Position numbers and translations under genes: made by a program. 51,587 nt of DNA from Pirellula staleyi DSM 6068 (lineage in GTDB: Bacteria > Planctomycetota > Planctomycetia > Pirellulales > Pirellulaceae), in contig CAMDKL010000023.1 of assembly GCA_945900945.1 (NCBI GenBank), positions 1-51,587 of the forward strand, given 5' to 3'. Shown here one piece after another: positions 37,008 to 45,844 of this stretch. The number at the start of each line of letters is the position of its first letter. Position 1 is the stretch's first letter. Below the pieces are notes generated by a model. That model had not been told where the DNA came from and searched no databases. It saw only the letters and a list, made by a program, of their open reading frames with translations.

Positions 37008-40000
37008 CTAGCACAGGTCTTCGAAACCAGACGCAAGTTCACCCCGCGATTGGCAGTGTTGCAACGAAGCCTCCAATTCGGGATTTGTCGGCTGACGGCA
37101 CAAAGCAGCCACGTAAAGTTCTCGAATGACCTCATCCGCTGTGCGACCGGCCGCATGCGATTTCCGAAATCGATTGGTTGTATCGCGAAGTTTTTCATAA
37201 ACGAGAGGGCCATTGAACAGTTCGATGGCCATTCCTAAATTGGAATCCTCGGCTCGCTCGCATGCGCAAACAGTTGTACGTTCCGGCTGGCCGAAGACTT
37301 TTAAGAATGCAATTTTGGCAAGATCCGGAGCTGGCAATTGTGTGGCTTTCATATCCGGTGGGAGACCTGCAAAGGCTTGCGTCAGTCCGGTAACATGATT
37401 GATGGCATCGAGCAATTGCTCAGCGCTTAGCATGCGCGGCGATTGATGCGAAAAGTACATTTTGTCTTTCTCATTCCATTGAGATGTTTCGCTGCTTGAC
37501 TGGTACGATTGGCTATTAAGAATGGTCCGTATCATGTGCTTGCGATCAAAACCACTTTCCGCGAAGTCCTCAGCAAGTGCCTCGAGCAACGGTTCGTTCG
37601 AAGGCGGGTTCGAATCTCGAAAGTCATCGATCGGATCGACTATTCCGCGTGAGAACAATTGACTCCAAATGCGGTTGGCTTCGATTTTAGCAAAGTACGG
37701 ATTTTTTGAATCGACGAGCCACTTTACAAAGGCCGGTCGTCGATCGTCGCCCGCACTGCTCTCAATGCTGCCAACTTGTGGTAACCAAGGCTTCATAACT
37801 TCTCCGGTTCGCGGCTGAATTACCTCACCGGATGAAGCGGTCCAAACGAACATCTCGCCAGGACGCTGCGTATTCTTTCGCTGCAAACGATTAAAGAATG
37901 CTCCCAGCCCATAGTAGTTGTCTTGCGTCCAACGTTCGAAGGGATGGTTATGGCATTTCGCGCACTGCAAACGTGCACCAAGAAAAACTTGCGAAACCGT
38001 TTCTACACATTCATTCATGTCGGTCGATGTGCGGTAAAAATTGGCAGCCGGATTTGCAAGTGTACTTCCTGACGCTGCGAGTAACTCGCGAGCAAATTCG
38101 TCGTAAGGCATGTTCGAGCGAATGGCCGCTTCTACCCATCGGTGATACTTGTAGACACCGTCATTCCCAACCAGCTTGCTCGTCATCTTCAGAAGGTCAC
38201 CCCATTTCAAAGCCCAAAACTTGGGGTACTCATCGCGTTGAAGCAGTTGATCGATTAGTCCAGAACGCTTCGCTGGACTTGGATCTGCAAGAAACTTATT
38301 AGTCTCTTCGACGCTTGGCAGAACTCCGATTACATCTAAATAGACCCGTCTCAGGAATATCGGGTCGCTACAGGTTGGAGATGGCAAATACTGAAGCTGC
38401 CGCAGCTTTGCATTCACCAATGTGTCGATATAGTTCCCTGGCGTTGGCTCTTTCCACTGAAAACCCGGAACGTCGTCCACAAACATCAAAGGTATGGATT
38501 CGATATGTTCCAAGTACCGAACTAGGATTACGGTTTCGCCTCGTTCATGCGGAGTAACCAAGCCTAGCTTGTCGACAGTTGCAACCTCGGTATTCGTGCT
38601 TTCATAAGCGACCAAGCGAGTGACGTCACGTTTCTTGCCATCGGCATAGAGTGTCATCGCAGACAATTGCTGGTTGCCATCAATGCGTTTCAAAACACGC
38701 TTCTGACTCGGGAAGACCTCCAACCGAATGCAACGGGGCGTACCCGGCGGATCTGCCTTGGCTCCTTCGGCAATCCAATCTCGCAAGATTTTGTACGCGG
38801 CGTTGTCTTTGCTAAGCTGCTTTCCACCCCCATGCGTCAGTTTCATCATTGGCTTCAGCAACAACAAACTCTGCTCTGGATCAATCGGATTGACTCGCCG
38901 TCCAAAGTCCTCACGTATCAATGTCAATTCGTCGAGCACGCGATCAAACGCACGCAGCGACAAACGGAAATTTCCTTTCCCACTTGGCGAACCATGGCAT
39001 GCACCGGAATTGCAGCCTTGTTTGGACAACGCCACCAGGACTTCGGATTCGAATGCGATCGGTCGCTTCTGTTCGAAGTTGCTGACACGCACAGGAATCG
39101 TTTGTTTAGACTCACCAAACTGAACTACGATCTCAGTTGTTCCGTTGGCAATCGGAACGATCCTATTTTTTTGTACGACGGCAATGGCTGGATTCGCTGA
39201 GACGAACGAAATTTCATGCGTCCAATCACGAGCTTGGCCTGTAGCATCAAAACCTGTCACGACGATCTGCTGCTGAGCGTTTGGGCCCTCAAGTTCGATG
39301 TCGGCCGGATACGCCTCAAGTCGCTGCGGCCGATCTCTCCATTTTACCGGCATATGAAAGGTTTCCCAGCGAATCCGATCTGGCAACTCGGCATAGACCA
39401 AGAGTGGCAATTGAGATGGTTCGCGGTTATCCGCACTCGCTTCATCCGCAGACCGCGTGAGGGTTAGCGTTAGCAGGTCTTTGACGGCTTTCGTTGATAA
39501 GCTCCAGCCAGGTGCGAGCAAGCTCCCGTCAATCGTAACACCCGCTTTGAAGTCTTTGCTAATGCGTTTGAGATTCACCAAAGCAGTTTGAGTCGGAACT
39601 GCTCGATCGAATAGCAGCGGCGTTGTCGGCTCTATAATAAACAAACTAGAGGTCTTGTCGGCACCCGCCACCGACAAGATCCCTTCGTCCCAAGCATCTG
39701 GGATGATCACGTGCGGCTCTTGTAGTCGCGATAAAGAGTAATTCGAAACATCGCAGGCTATCGCACTATTTTCTATAGCCTGTGCATGCAACCGATTTAG
39801 AGAATACGACTGAGACGCCCATCCGTCGCTCGCCAGGAGGATAGCTCGGTGTTCTTTTACCCCAGATGGGATACGAGGATTCAAGATGCGAAGCCCTTGG
39901 GGCGCACCACGAATTGACAGTTCAATCTCCCCTGCCTCTGCGAACGAAAAACTAAATCGGCAATCAGGACCCGTCGAGTCGTCATCTTCAACATGCATGA

Positions 40001-40568
40001 CGCGACCATCTTCGTGCAGCAATCGAACGATCGGATCCATCTTCGAATGAAGCGATTGTGTATGAATTTCAAAAGCAACTCGTTGGTTAGCCATTGCGGT
40101 AAAACGGTAATAGTCAAACTGCAAGCCTTCGCTAACACCGTCGACAGCACCGAGGGTGCTGACAGGTTGCGCGGTAGCGACCGAGTGATTGTTTCCGTTA
40201 TCCAAAACGGTCGGTAAGTCATCGACCAAAACAATTTTGGAAGGTAGCGGACCGCTAGGAGTTGCAAACCAAACACCAAGTGGTCCCAACCCCGCATCGC
40301 TGGGCAGCGTAACCGAAACGATCGCAGAATCGGCAGTGACACTCTCGATTCCAACCTTTGCATCCGCTCGGTTCGTCAGAACTCGCAGATTGCTGGGTAT
40401 CTTGCTGCCTCGCAGTGTTAGCTTGGTCGTCACGCCTGGTTGACACGATACAGGCTGCAAAGAAACAATGCTTGTTTGAGCGCTTGCGACCGCTATCGGA
40501 AACAACAAACAAACTAGACAATACCACGCTCGAAATCGGACACCAATTTGCCGACGCGAACCACTCAT
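37008..40568 (-). CDS. Large secreted Ig-like/PPC/DUF1549/DUF1553 protein
   Basis: 1186 residues with a signal peptide (about 10-31). The N-terminal part has IPT/PPC-like beta domains (about 30-260) and a bacterial Ig-like segment (about 420-500). A cytochrome-like region has CNSGACHG at 519-526 (a CX4CH heme motif variant), then a second Ig-like segment, then DUF1549 (PSCyt2, from about 715) with CAKCH at 869-873, and DUF1553 to the end (FVKWLVDSKNPYFAKIEANRIW...). Its ATG overlaps the stop of the upstream DUF1501 gene by 4 nt. Probably a surface or periplasmic heme protein; biochemical role unknown. Confidence 0.9.
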   Translation of the reverse strand: MSGSRRQIGVRFRAWYCLVCLLFPIAVASAQTSIVSLQPVSCQPGVTTKLTLRGSKIPSNLRVLTNRADAKVGIESVTADSAIVSVTLPSDAGLGPLGVWFATPSGPLPSKIVLVDDLPTVLDNGNNHSVATAQPVSTLGAVDGVSEGLQFDYYRFTAMANQRVAFEIHTQSLHSKMDPIVRLLHEDGRVMHVEDDDSTGPDCRFSFSFAEAGEIELSIRGAPQGLRILNPRIPSGVKEHRAILLASDGWASQSYSLNRLHAQAIENSAIACDVSNYSLSRLQEPHVIIPDAWDEGILSVAGADKTSSLFIIEPTTPLLFDRAVPTQTALVNLKRISKDFKAGVTIDGSLLAPGWSLSTKAVKDLLTLTLTRSADEASADNREPSQLPLLVYAELPDRIRWETFHMPVKWRDRPQRLEAYPADIELEGPNAQQQIVVTGFDATGQARDWTHEISFVSANPAIAVVQKNRIVPIANGTTEIVVQFGESKQTIPVRVSNFEQKRPIAFESEVLVALSKQGCNSGACHGSPSGKGNFRLSLRAFDRVLDELTLIREDFGRRVNPIDPEQSLLLLKPMMKLTHGGGKQLSKDNAAYKILRDWIAEGAKADPPGTPRCIRLEVFPSQKRVLKRIDGNQQLSAMTLYADGKKRDVTRLVAYESTNTEVATVDKLGLVTPHERGETVILVRYLEHIESIPLMFVDDVPGFQWKEPTPGNYIDTLVNAKLRQLQYLPSPTCSDPIFLRRVYLDVIGVLPSVEETNKFLADPSPAKRSGLIDQLLQRDEYPKFWALKWGDLLKMTSKLVGNDGVYKYHRWVEAAIRSNMPYDEFARELLAASGSTLANPAANFYRTSTDMNECVETVSQVFLGARLQCAKCHNHPFERWTQDNYYGLGAFFNRLQRKNTQRPGEMFVWTASSGEVIQPRTGEVMKPWLPQVGSIESSAGDDRRPAFVKWLVDSKNPYFAKIEANRIWSQLFSRGIVDPIDDFRDSNPPSNEPLLEALAEDFAESGFDRKHMIRTILNSQSYQSSSETSQWNEKDKMYFSHQSPRMLSAEQLLDAINHVTGLTQAFAGLPPDMKATQLPAPDLAKIAFLKVFGQPERTTVCACERAEDSNLGMAIELFNGPLVYEKLRDTTNRFRKSHAAGRTADEVIRELYVAALCRQPTNPELEASLQHCQSRGELASGFEDLC

Positions 40569-41953
40569 GAGCTGCGCCCTGTATACAAAGGATTGATAAT
40601 AGTACCGTTTAGTAAGTGATGAGGACGTTGTAACGGGTCGACAATCGTGACGTTGTGTTCAACCCCCATCGCGTTGAACACGGTCGAGCAGATATCAGCC
40701 GGGGACCAAGCACGCGTTACGGGATAGGCGGCAATCGAGTCGGTTTGGCCAATAACTTGGCCCCCCATCACGCCTGCCCCTGCAAAGAGACCAGAGTAAG
40801 CTGCAGCCCAATGATCGCGCCCTGGAATGGTCTGGCCCGGAAGTGTCGAAATTTTCGGTGTGCGGCCGAACTCTCCCATGACAACAATCAACGTTTGATC
40901 GAGCAGCCCAGAGGCTACGAGATCGTCCATCAACGCAGCCAACCCCTGATCGAGTTGCGGCAAGAGAGTATTCTTAAGTTTTCCCCAATTGTCGGTATGC
41001 GTATCCCATGTTTGAACGATCCCCATGGTCGCTTGAACGATAGGAACACCGGCTTCAATTAATCGTCGCGATAACAACAACGACTGCCCAAACTTGTTGC
41101 GCCCATACCGATCGCGTACTGCGTCTGCTTCGCGATTGATATCAAATGCGTCGACCATTTTTCCCGATGTTAGCAAATTGAATGCGACTTGCTGTTGATC
41201 GCGAAAGGCAATCGATTCTTGGTTGGAAAGGTTGTTTCGGTCGCGATTGAATTGGTCTAGAAGGATGCGTCTTGATTGCAATCGGTCAGTCGTCATGCCA
41301 TCGCGCAGACGAAGTGCCTCCATGCGAAAATCCTTTTCATTCGGATCACCTTGGATCTGCCAAGGATCAAATTTGGGGCCAAGGAACCCAGAGTGCTGAC
41401 CAGGCCATGTCAAGGGACCCTCGATCAAATAGTTGGGAAGCGAGACACCGCTCGGAATACCGTCACTCCGCGGTCGAATATAATTCAGAGCCGATGCGAA
41501 GTTCGGAAAATCGCTTCTCGACTCGACGCGATCCAAATCGCTTCCGCCCCTTGGCATCGGGCACGGCCGACCGGTCAATGCAACATGGGTGGCGAGAAGA
41601 TGGTTTTGCTCGCGATGGGCAAGAGTACGAACAATCGCCCAACGATCCATCTGCTGCGCCAGATTGGGCAAATGCTCGCAAACGGCAACCCCTGGAATCT
41701 TCGTTCCGATCGTTTTGAATTCTCCCCGAACTTCCGCTGGCGCGTCGGGTTTTGGATCAAGCGTATCCAGTTGACTGGGACCGCCGCTCAGCAGAACGAT
41801 CAATACCGACTTAGCTTTTCCTTTGCCAGTCTCACTTTCCAAGCCAATATCACTGCCAATTCCATTTGACCAGGGGATGGTTGCCCCAACGACACTCGCG
41901 GTACCAAGTCGTAGAAACCCACGACGATCCAGAGCGTAACTTGGTTGATGCAT
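40565..41953 (-). CDS. DUF1501 protein, second of a tandem pair
   Basis: 462 residues from ATG 41953, which has GGAGA 9 nt upstream and begins just before a Tat-like signal (DRRGFLRLGTASVVGA). A start at 42133 would read through repeats and is rejected. Hallmarks: LLSGGPSQLDTLDPKPDAP, VQTWDTHTDNW, VMGEFGRTPKI, GRDHW and WSPADICSTVFNAMGVE. It overlaps the large DUF1549/1553 gene by 4 nt (ATGA), so the two are coupled. The catalytic role of DUF1501 is undetermined. Confidence 0.93.
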   Translation of the reverse strand: MHQPSYALDRRGFLRLGTASVVGATIPWSNGIGSDIGLESETGKGKAKSVLIVLLSGGPSQLDTLDPKPDAPAEVRGEFKTIGTKIPGVAVCEHLPNLAQQMDRWAIVRTLAHREQNHLLATHVALTGRPCPMPRGGSDLDRVESRSDFPNFASALNYIRPRSDGIPSGVSLPNYLIEGPLTWPGQHSGFLGPKFDPWQIQGDPNEKDFRMEALRLRDGMTTDRLQSRRILLDQFNRDRNNLSNQESIAFRDQQQVAFNLLTSGKMVDAFDINREADAVRDRYGRNKFGQSLLLSRRLIEAGVPIVQATMGIVQTWDTHTDNWGKLKNTLLPQLDQGLAALMDDLVASGLLDQTLIVVMGEFGRTPKISTLPGQTIPGRDHWAAAYSGLFAGAGVMGGQVIGQTDSIAAYPVTRAWSPADICSTVFNAMGVEHNVTIVDPLQRPHHLLNGTIINPLYTGRSS

Positions 41954-41986
41954 TCTTATGTTCTCCGTTAGTCTGCGTAAAAGCTG

Positions 41987-42056
41987 GTGAGTTTCGTGAA
42001 CGATAGTGAGTTTCGTGAACGATAGTAAGTTTCGTGAACCGGTGGGCGCTAGCCCC
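41987..42056. repeat. 19-nt tandem repeat ending in repeat family D copy 2
   Basis: gtgagtttcgtgaacgata is present twice (41987-42005, 42006-42024), followed by a partial, one-mismatch third unit to 42040. The third unit merges into gtgaaccggtgggcgctagc followed by ccc (42034-42056), a variant of the element at 26395-26417. A GGCACC/GGTGCC hairpin follows at about 42069-42084. This occupies the gap between the two DUF1501 genes. Confidence 0.75.
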
Positions 42057-42165
42057 GGGCCCCTGACTTTGGCACCACAGGTGCCTCTCTGGTCTGGCAC
42101 TTCACCGCACGACTCTCGCCGTACCGCTATCAAAAATCCGTGCCTTGGTCGCTAGCAGCAGTCAA

Positions 42166-43569
42166 TCATCCAAATAAGGTCTCAATTACCTTTCCGGAAG
42201 TCGCATGATGCGGTCTGCCTTCTCGATCAGGCAATTTTGTATCGGTTGCTATCCCAAGGGCATGAACGATCGTGGTTCCAAAGTCTTGCGGACTGACTGG
42301 ATTGGCAATCGGATAAGAAGCCGTGGCATCGCTTTCACCGTATACAACGCCCCCGCGAATGCCACCTCCTGCCATCAGACCACTATAACAAAAGGGCCAG
42401 TGTTCACGGCCTGAATTGGCTGGGTTGATTTGAGGTTTTCGACCAAACTCCCCTACCCAGACGACTAACGTTTCTTCCAACATGCCGCGTTGCTGCAGGT
42501 CTTCTAGTAGTGCGGATAGGGCCATATCGGCCGGCGGAATTAGATCGTTTTTCAGTCGGTTGAAATTGTTGCCATGGGTGTCCCAAAAATTGCGGCCATC
42601 GTTATGCCAATTTACGGTTACCAGCGGTACTCCATGTTCGACCAAACGTCGGGCCATCAATACCGATTGGCCATGAATATTACGGCCATATTCATCGCGT
42701 ACTTTATCGGGCTCACGCGACAAATCAAATGCGTTCCGTACGTGCGGCGAAGTGATGGATTCGAAGGCGCGCGATTGATGATCTCGAAACTGCGACGAAG
42801 CATCGTCCACCGACCTGGTCCGATGGTACGGACGTCGCTCCCTGCCCAGTGCTCGAAGGAGATCGTAGCGTGATTGCATACGTTCGAGCGGCATGTCCGC
42901 TAGTAACGACAAAGCCCCTGGCTTCCAATCCGGAGCATTCAGGTCGCCAGTCAATAAAAGGCCGTCGTGAAGTGGCCCCAGCCAACCGCCGTGCTGCCCA
43001 GGTGCTTCCCCTCCTGGTGCAGCCGGATGAAAGGCCCGCCAAGGCAATGTAACAAACGACGGCAATCCCGCAACATTAGGCCGCAATTTCGAGACAAGCG
43101 CACCGAGGTGCGGAGAGTCTTTATCGCTGGGAGGCGTTGCATCGCTTTTGAGAACAGGAGCCAGCTGTCCAGTCACCGTCGCATGGCCACTCGAAAGATG
43201 AGCTGGATCATCGTGTGTGAGAGATCGAATCAAAGCAATCTTGTCAGTGTGTAGAGCGAGTCGTGAAAAATGCTCGCAGATTTGCATTCCAGGCACGCGG
43301 GTTGAGATCGGCTTGAACGGGCCACGCACTTCGGCGGGAGCATTCGGCTTTAAGTCAAACGTGTCAAGCTGGCTCGGGCCACCCCACATAAAAAGAAAGA
43401 TGCAAGCTTTGGCGGGTTTCGAACGAACACGACTCGACTCAAAAGCAGCCTGAGCGGGATCGAGGCCGTCTGCCAATCCAAAACCTAAGCAACCGATGGA
43501 GGCAGCATGCAAGAACCGGCGTCTTGCTCGCTGAGTTGGGTCTGTACATGTCGAGGCACGCGTAGGCAT
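42166..43569 (-). CDS. DUF1501 protein, first of a tandem pair
   Basis: 467 residues. The N-terminus has ARRRFLHAASIGCLGF, a Tat-like export signal, and the body shows MWGGPSQLDTFDLKPNAP, NFWDTHGNNF, VGEFGRKPQI, GREHW and SPQDFGTTIVHALGI. Similarity to the 41953-40565 protein is clear but not close, so the two are old paralogues rather than a recent duplication. It heads the minus-strand run through 34168. A secreted, metal-dependent hydrolase-like fold is expected; substrate unknown. Confidence 0.92.
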   Translation of the reverse strand: MPTRASTCTDPTQRARRRFLHAASIGCLGFGLADGLDPAQAAFESSRVRSKPAKACIFLFMWGGPSQLDTFDLKPNAPAEVRGPFKPISTRVPGMQICEHFSRLALHTDKIALIRSLTHDDPAHLSSGHATVTGQLAPVLKSDATPPSDKDSPHLGALVSKLRPNVAGLPSFVTLPWRAFHPAAPGGEAPGQHGGWLGPLHDGLLLTGDLNAPDWKPGALSLLADMPLERMQSRYDLLRALGRERRPYHRTRSVDDASSQFRDHQSRAFESITSPHVRNAFDLSREPDKVRDEYGRNIHGQSVLMARRLVEHGVPLVTVNWHNDGRNFWDTHGNNFNRLKNDLIPPADMALSALLEDLQQRGMLEETLVVWVGEFGRKPQINPANSGREHWPFCYSGLMAGGGIRGGVVYGESDATASYPIANPVSPQDFGTTIVHALGIATDTKLPDREGRPHHATSGKVIETLFG

Positions 43570-43750
43570 CGATTGGACTTACGGAGGTGGGGAAATGAAA
43601 TTGGAGCGGCTGCAATGCCACAGTTGGGGGGATTACCCATCCTACCACGAATAGTAACCAAAGTCACCTTCAAATTGGTAGCACGACGCGCAAGCTAGTG
43701 ATTTTCCCTGGCGAGTCGTCGTTGATTTGGTGACCTGCGCGTCGTGAAAG

Positions 43751-43800
43751 CCCGGATGATTCACGAGGTATTTATTGATCAGCCATTGGGCGTTCGCCTG
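43751..43800 (-). repeat. Dispersed repeat family A, diverged copy 3
   Basis: On the minus strand gcgaacgcccaatggctgat followed by caataaatac and ctcgtgaatcatccggg matches copy 1 (6151-6200) with several changes. A frame of about 63 codons is open through it (ending ...GDFGYYSW before a TAG near 43650) but crosses the repeat and is probably not a gene. Nothing else is seen between 43570 and 43853. Confidence 0.5.
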
Positions 43801-43853
43801 GGCTAATGAATAGTCCAGCCTAGGGTCTGCGGTTCAAAGGAGAAATGCGGAAG

Positions 43854-44621
43854 TCAAACCATTGCGGTCTTAACACAATGAATGGGTGGAAGTGAGTCGA
43901 ACAAGCAACTCCATTCTTCGCCGCCATCATGACCGATCCATAGCTGGCCTGTTGTTGTGCCAAAGTACAAAGCGGGCGCTTTGCACTGGTCGGTCGTCAT
44001 CGCGTCCCGAAGAATCGTGAAATAACTGTCTTTCTTTGGCAAACCCTTCACGAGTCTTTTCCACGAGGAGCCACCGTTTTCACTCCGCCAAACGGCCGGT
44101 ACTGCACCTGGACACGTTCTGGTCATCGGCTCAAGCGGAACAACGTAAACGACATCTGGATCATGCAGATGAACCACGATCGGAAATCCAAAATCCGTAG
44201 GCAATCCTTTCGCGATGGAACGCCATGTCTGTCCGCCGTCGTCGCTGCGCAAAACCCCGATCCCTGGGCGATCCTCCCAACCACCATGGTTCTGCATGTA
44301 CAGCCGCCCCGGCGCATCCGGATGCCTCGCGATCTTATGAACGCACTGACCAAACTCAGGATAATGATCCGAAACATACCCAGCCCCTACGCCTTGGTTT
44401 GAAGCGGCAAAAGTCTTGCCGCCATCCTCGCTCCGATAGTGACCACCGGTTGAAATGCCGAGGTGCATTCGGCTACCGTCTCGAACGATGGTGTGCATAC
44501 AAAGGCCACCGTTTCCAGGCTGCCATTTTCTGGAATGATCATGATTGCTAATTGCCGGAACCATCTCCCAAGAATTGCCGAGGTCGTCACTGTGGAAAAG
44601 AGCTGCAGGTTCGGCACCGCA
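43854..44621 (-). pseudogene. BNR/Asp-box beta-propeller (sialidase-like), 5' truncated
   Basis: The frame is open from 44621, and an ATG at 44564 would give 236 residues. Asp-box repeats typical of sialidase-like propellers are present (YRSEDGGKTF, LRSDDGGQTW, WRSENGGSSW, IGHDGGEEW). Full relatives run to about 360 residues, and the first 120 or so are missing. The first retained codons (GAEPAALFHSDDLGNSW) follow directly on the MoaD-like stop in the same frame, so a deletion removed the gene start. Without the missing blades folding is doubtful. Relatives often sit next to a MoaD-like gene, as here. Confidence 0.7.
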
Positions 44622-44885
44622 TCAAAATTCCTTCTTGCCATCGCCGGAATGGAGCAGAGTATCGAAACCATTTGCATTTTGAATCGGCACTAGATCGCAA
44701 TTGACAAACAGGTTTAGATGCCGACGAACTCGGCCGGTTTCATCGCAGACAGAGATGTACAGTGATGGATACTCGCATGGAAGCGTCTGCAAAGCCGCGC
44801 CGATATTTGACGCGGAGATACTGATTTCGCTGGATTCGTGGCTGTACTCTTGAAGCGATTTAGAAATTTGAACTTTTACTGTCAT
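44622..44885 (-). pseudogene. MoaD/ThiS-like ubiquitin-fold protein lacking its C-terminal GG
   Basis: 87 residues from ATG 44885. The beta-grasp family features are visible (VKVQISKSLQEY, IGAALQTLPCEYPSL, RRHLNLFVNCDLV, LLHSGDG). Working members end in a Gly-Gly that is adenylated or thiocarboxylated for sulfur transfer. Here the sequence diverges after HSGDG and stops at KKEF with TGA, so the last about 10 residues and the GG tail are lost. The next in-frame codons belong to the BNR gene. The protein can hardly act as a sulfur carrier. The normal partner genes are absent. Confidence 0.7.
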
Positions 44886-45361
44886 TAGACGAAGTTTCAA
44901 ATAGAAAAATCACGGGCAACTTCCCCGGACTGCCTCCTGCAAAACTCCGTTGCAAGCCAAATCGCAGGGCTCCTATTTTAGACAGACCATTTTTAGCGGT
45001 CCATCAGTACATCAGCAAGTTACGGTTTCTCTCAGTTCTGATTTTAGCGATTCCCCTCGTCGTGGTGTCAGTTGCGTCACTAGAAATATCCAAGGAGTCG
45101 GTACTAGATGTTGCGCGTATTTCGACAACTCGCCGAATGGGAGTTCCGTCAAAACTACTTAAGCAAATCGCGTTATTGAAGCCGCCTGGGAAAAGTTCCG
45201 TGCTGAAAACAAAGTACGCGATGCCGTTAGTTGGGGCGTTTCTGGCATAGAAGCTTTTCAACGATTCGGAGTTCTGTAATAAAAATAATACTGAAATTCA
45301 CTCAGGCGTTAGCCGTCAGACGATCGCCAAGAAACGCCGTGTCTTTTGGACTCTCGGTAGA
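44886..45361. other. Gap; one weak hydrophobic frame
   Basis: No gene is supported. A plus-strand frame open up to the TAG at 45248-45250 includes a hydrophobic segment (LSVLILAIPLVVVSV), but it has no convincing start or family. A short motif caggcgttagccgtcag near 45304-45320 may be a scrap of repeat family A. Confidence 0.35.
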
Positions 45362-45781
45362 TTGTTAGTCGCGATTGTACTTGTCGATTGCTGTGCATGT
45401 TCGGACGACGGTCGACGACCTGTTTTCCCTGTGTCGGGGCAGGTCATGTATCACGGCAAACCGACTCCCGACGCGCTCGTCATTTTCCATCCAATAAGCG
45501 ATCCGGATCCCTCCGCGCCGAGGCCACTCACTCGCGTAAATCCCGACGGTAGCTTTACGCTCACGACTTACGAAATGAATGACGGTGCACCTGCGGGAGA
45601 GTACACGGTCACCATCACTTGGGTCAAGGACATCGATAATGGAAATACGGCCAAGGAAGACATCAAGCCAGCAAAGCATTTGCTTCCGGAGCGTTATTCG
45701 AAAGTTGAGACGTCTGGCCTAAAAGTAGAGATCAAGAAAGAAAAAAATAAATTGGCCGCTTTCAATTTGGAAACGCAATGA
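45362..45781 (+). CDS. Small secreted lipoprotein (carboxypeptidase-regulatory-like)
   Basis: 139 residues from a TTG at 45362; no upstream ATG is in frame, so the true start is uncertain. A hydrophobic segment (VAIVLVDCCACS) suggests a lipoprotein signal with Cys near position 13. The body (VSGQVMYHGKPTPDALVIFHP, PAGEYTVTITW) is the small beta-sandwich often encoded next to DUF1559 genes in planctomycetes. The DUF1559 gene follows 64 nt later. Probably cell-envelope associated; function unknown. Confidence 0.7.
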   Translation: MLVAIVLVDCCACSDDGRRPVFPVSGQVMYHGKPTPDALVIFHPISDPDPSAPRPLTRVNPDGSFTLTTYEMNDGAPAGEYTVTITWVKDIDNGNTAKEDIKPAKHLLPERYSKVETSGLKVEIKKEKNKLAAFNLETQ

Positions 45782-45844
45782 GAGCCCACTTGCGAACTAA
45801 TTTTTGAAGCGTAGTACCTTGTTTTTATCAAATTGGAGAGGAAT

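Noticed and set aside
41954-42133. 60-residue N-terminal extension of the second DUF1501 gene
   Set aside because: The extension would translate tandem and dispersed repeats, while ATG 41953 has a good ribosome-binding site and precedes the export signal.
43650-43838. Minus-strand open stretch of about 63 codons with an ACASCY motif resembling a heme site
   Set aside because: It runs through a dispersed repeat copy, has no start codon with a ribosome-binding site, and the motif lacks the histidine.
45004-45261. Minus-strand 85-codon frame and plus-strand hydrophobic frame in the gap before the lipoprotein
   Set aside because: Neither has a recognised family or a good start, and they oppose each other; noted only as a weak frame in the gap entry.
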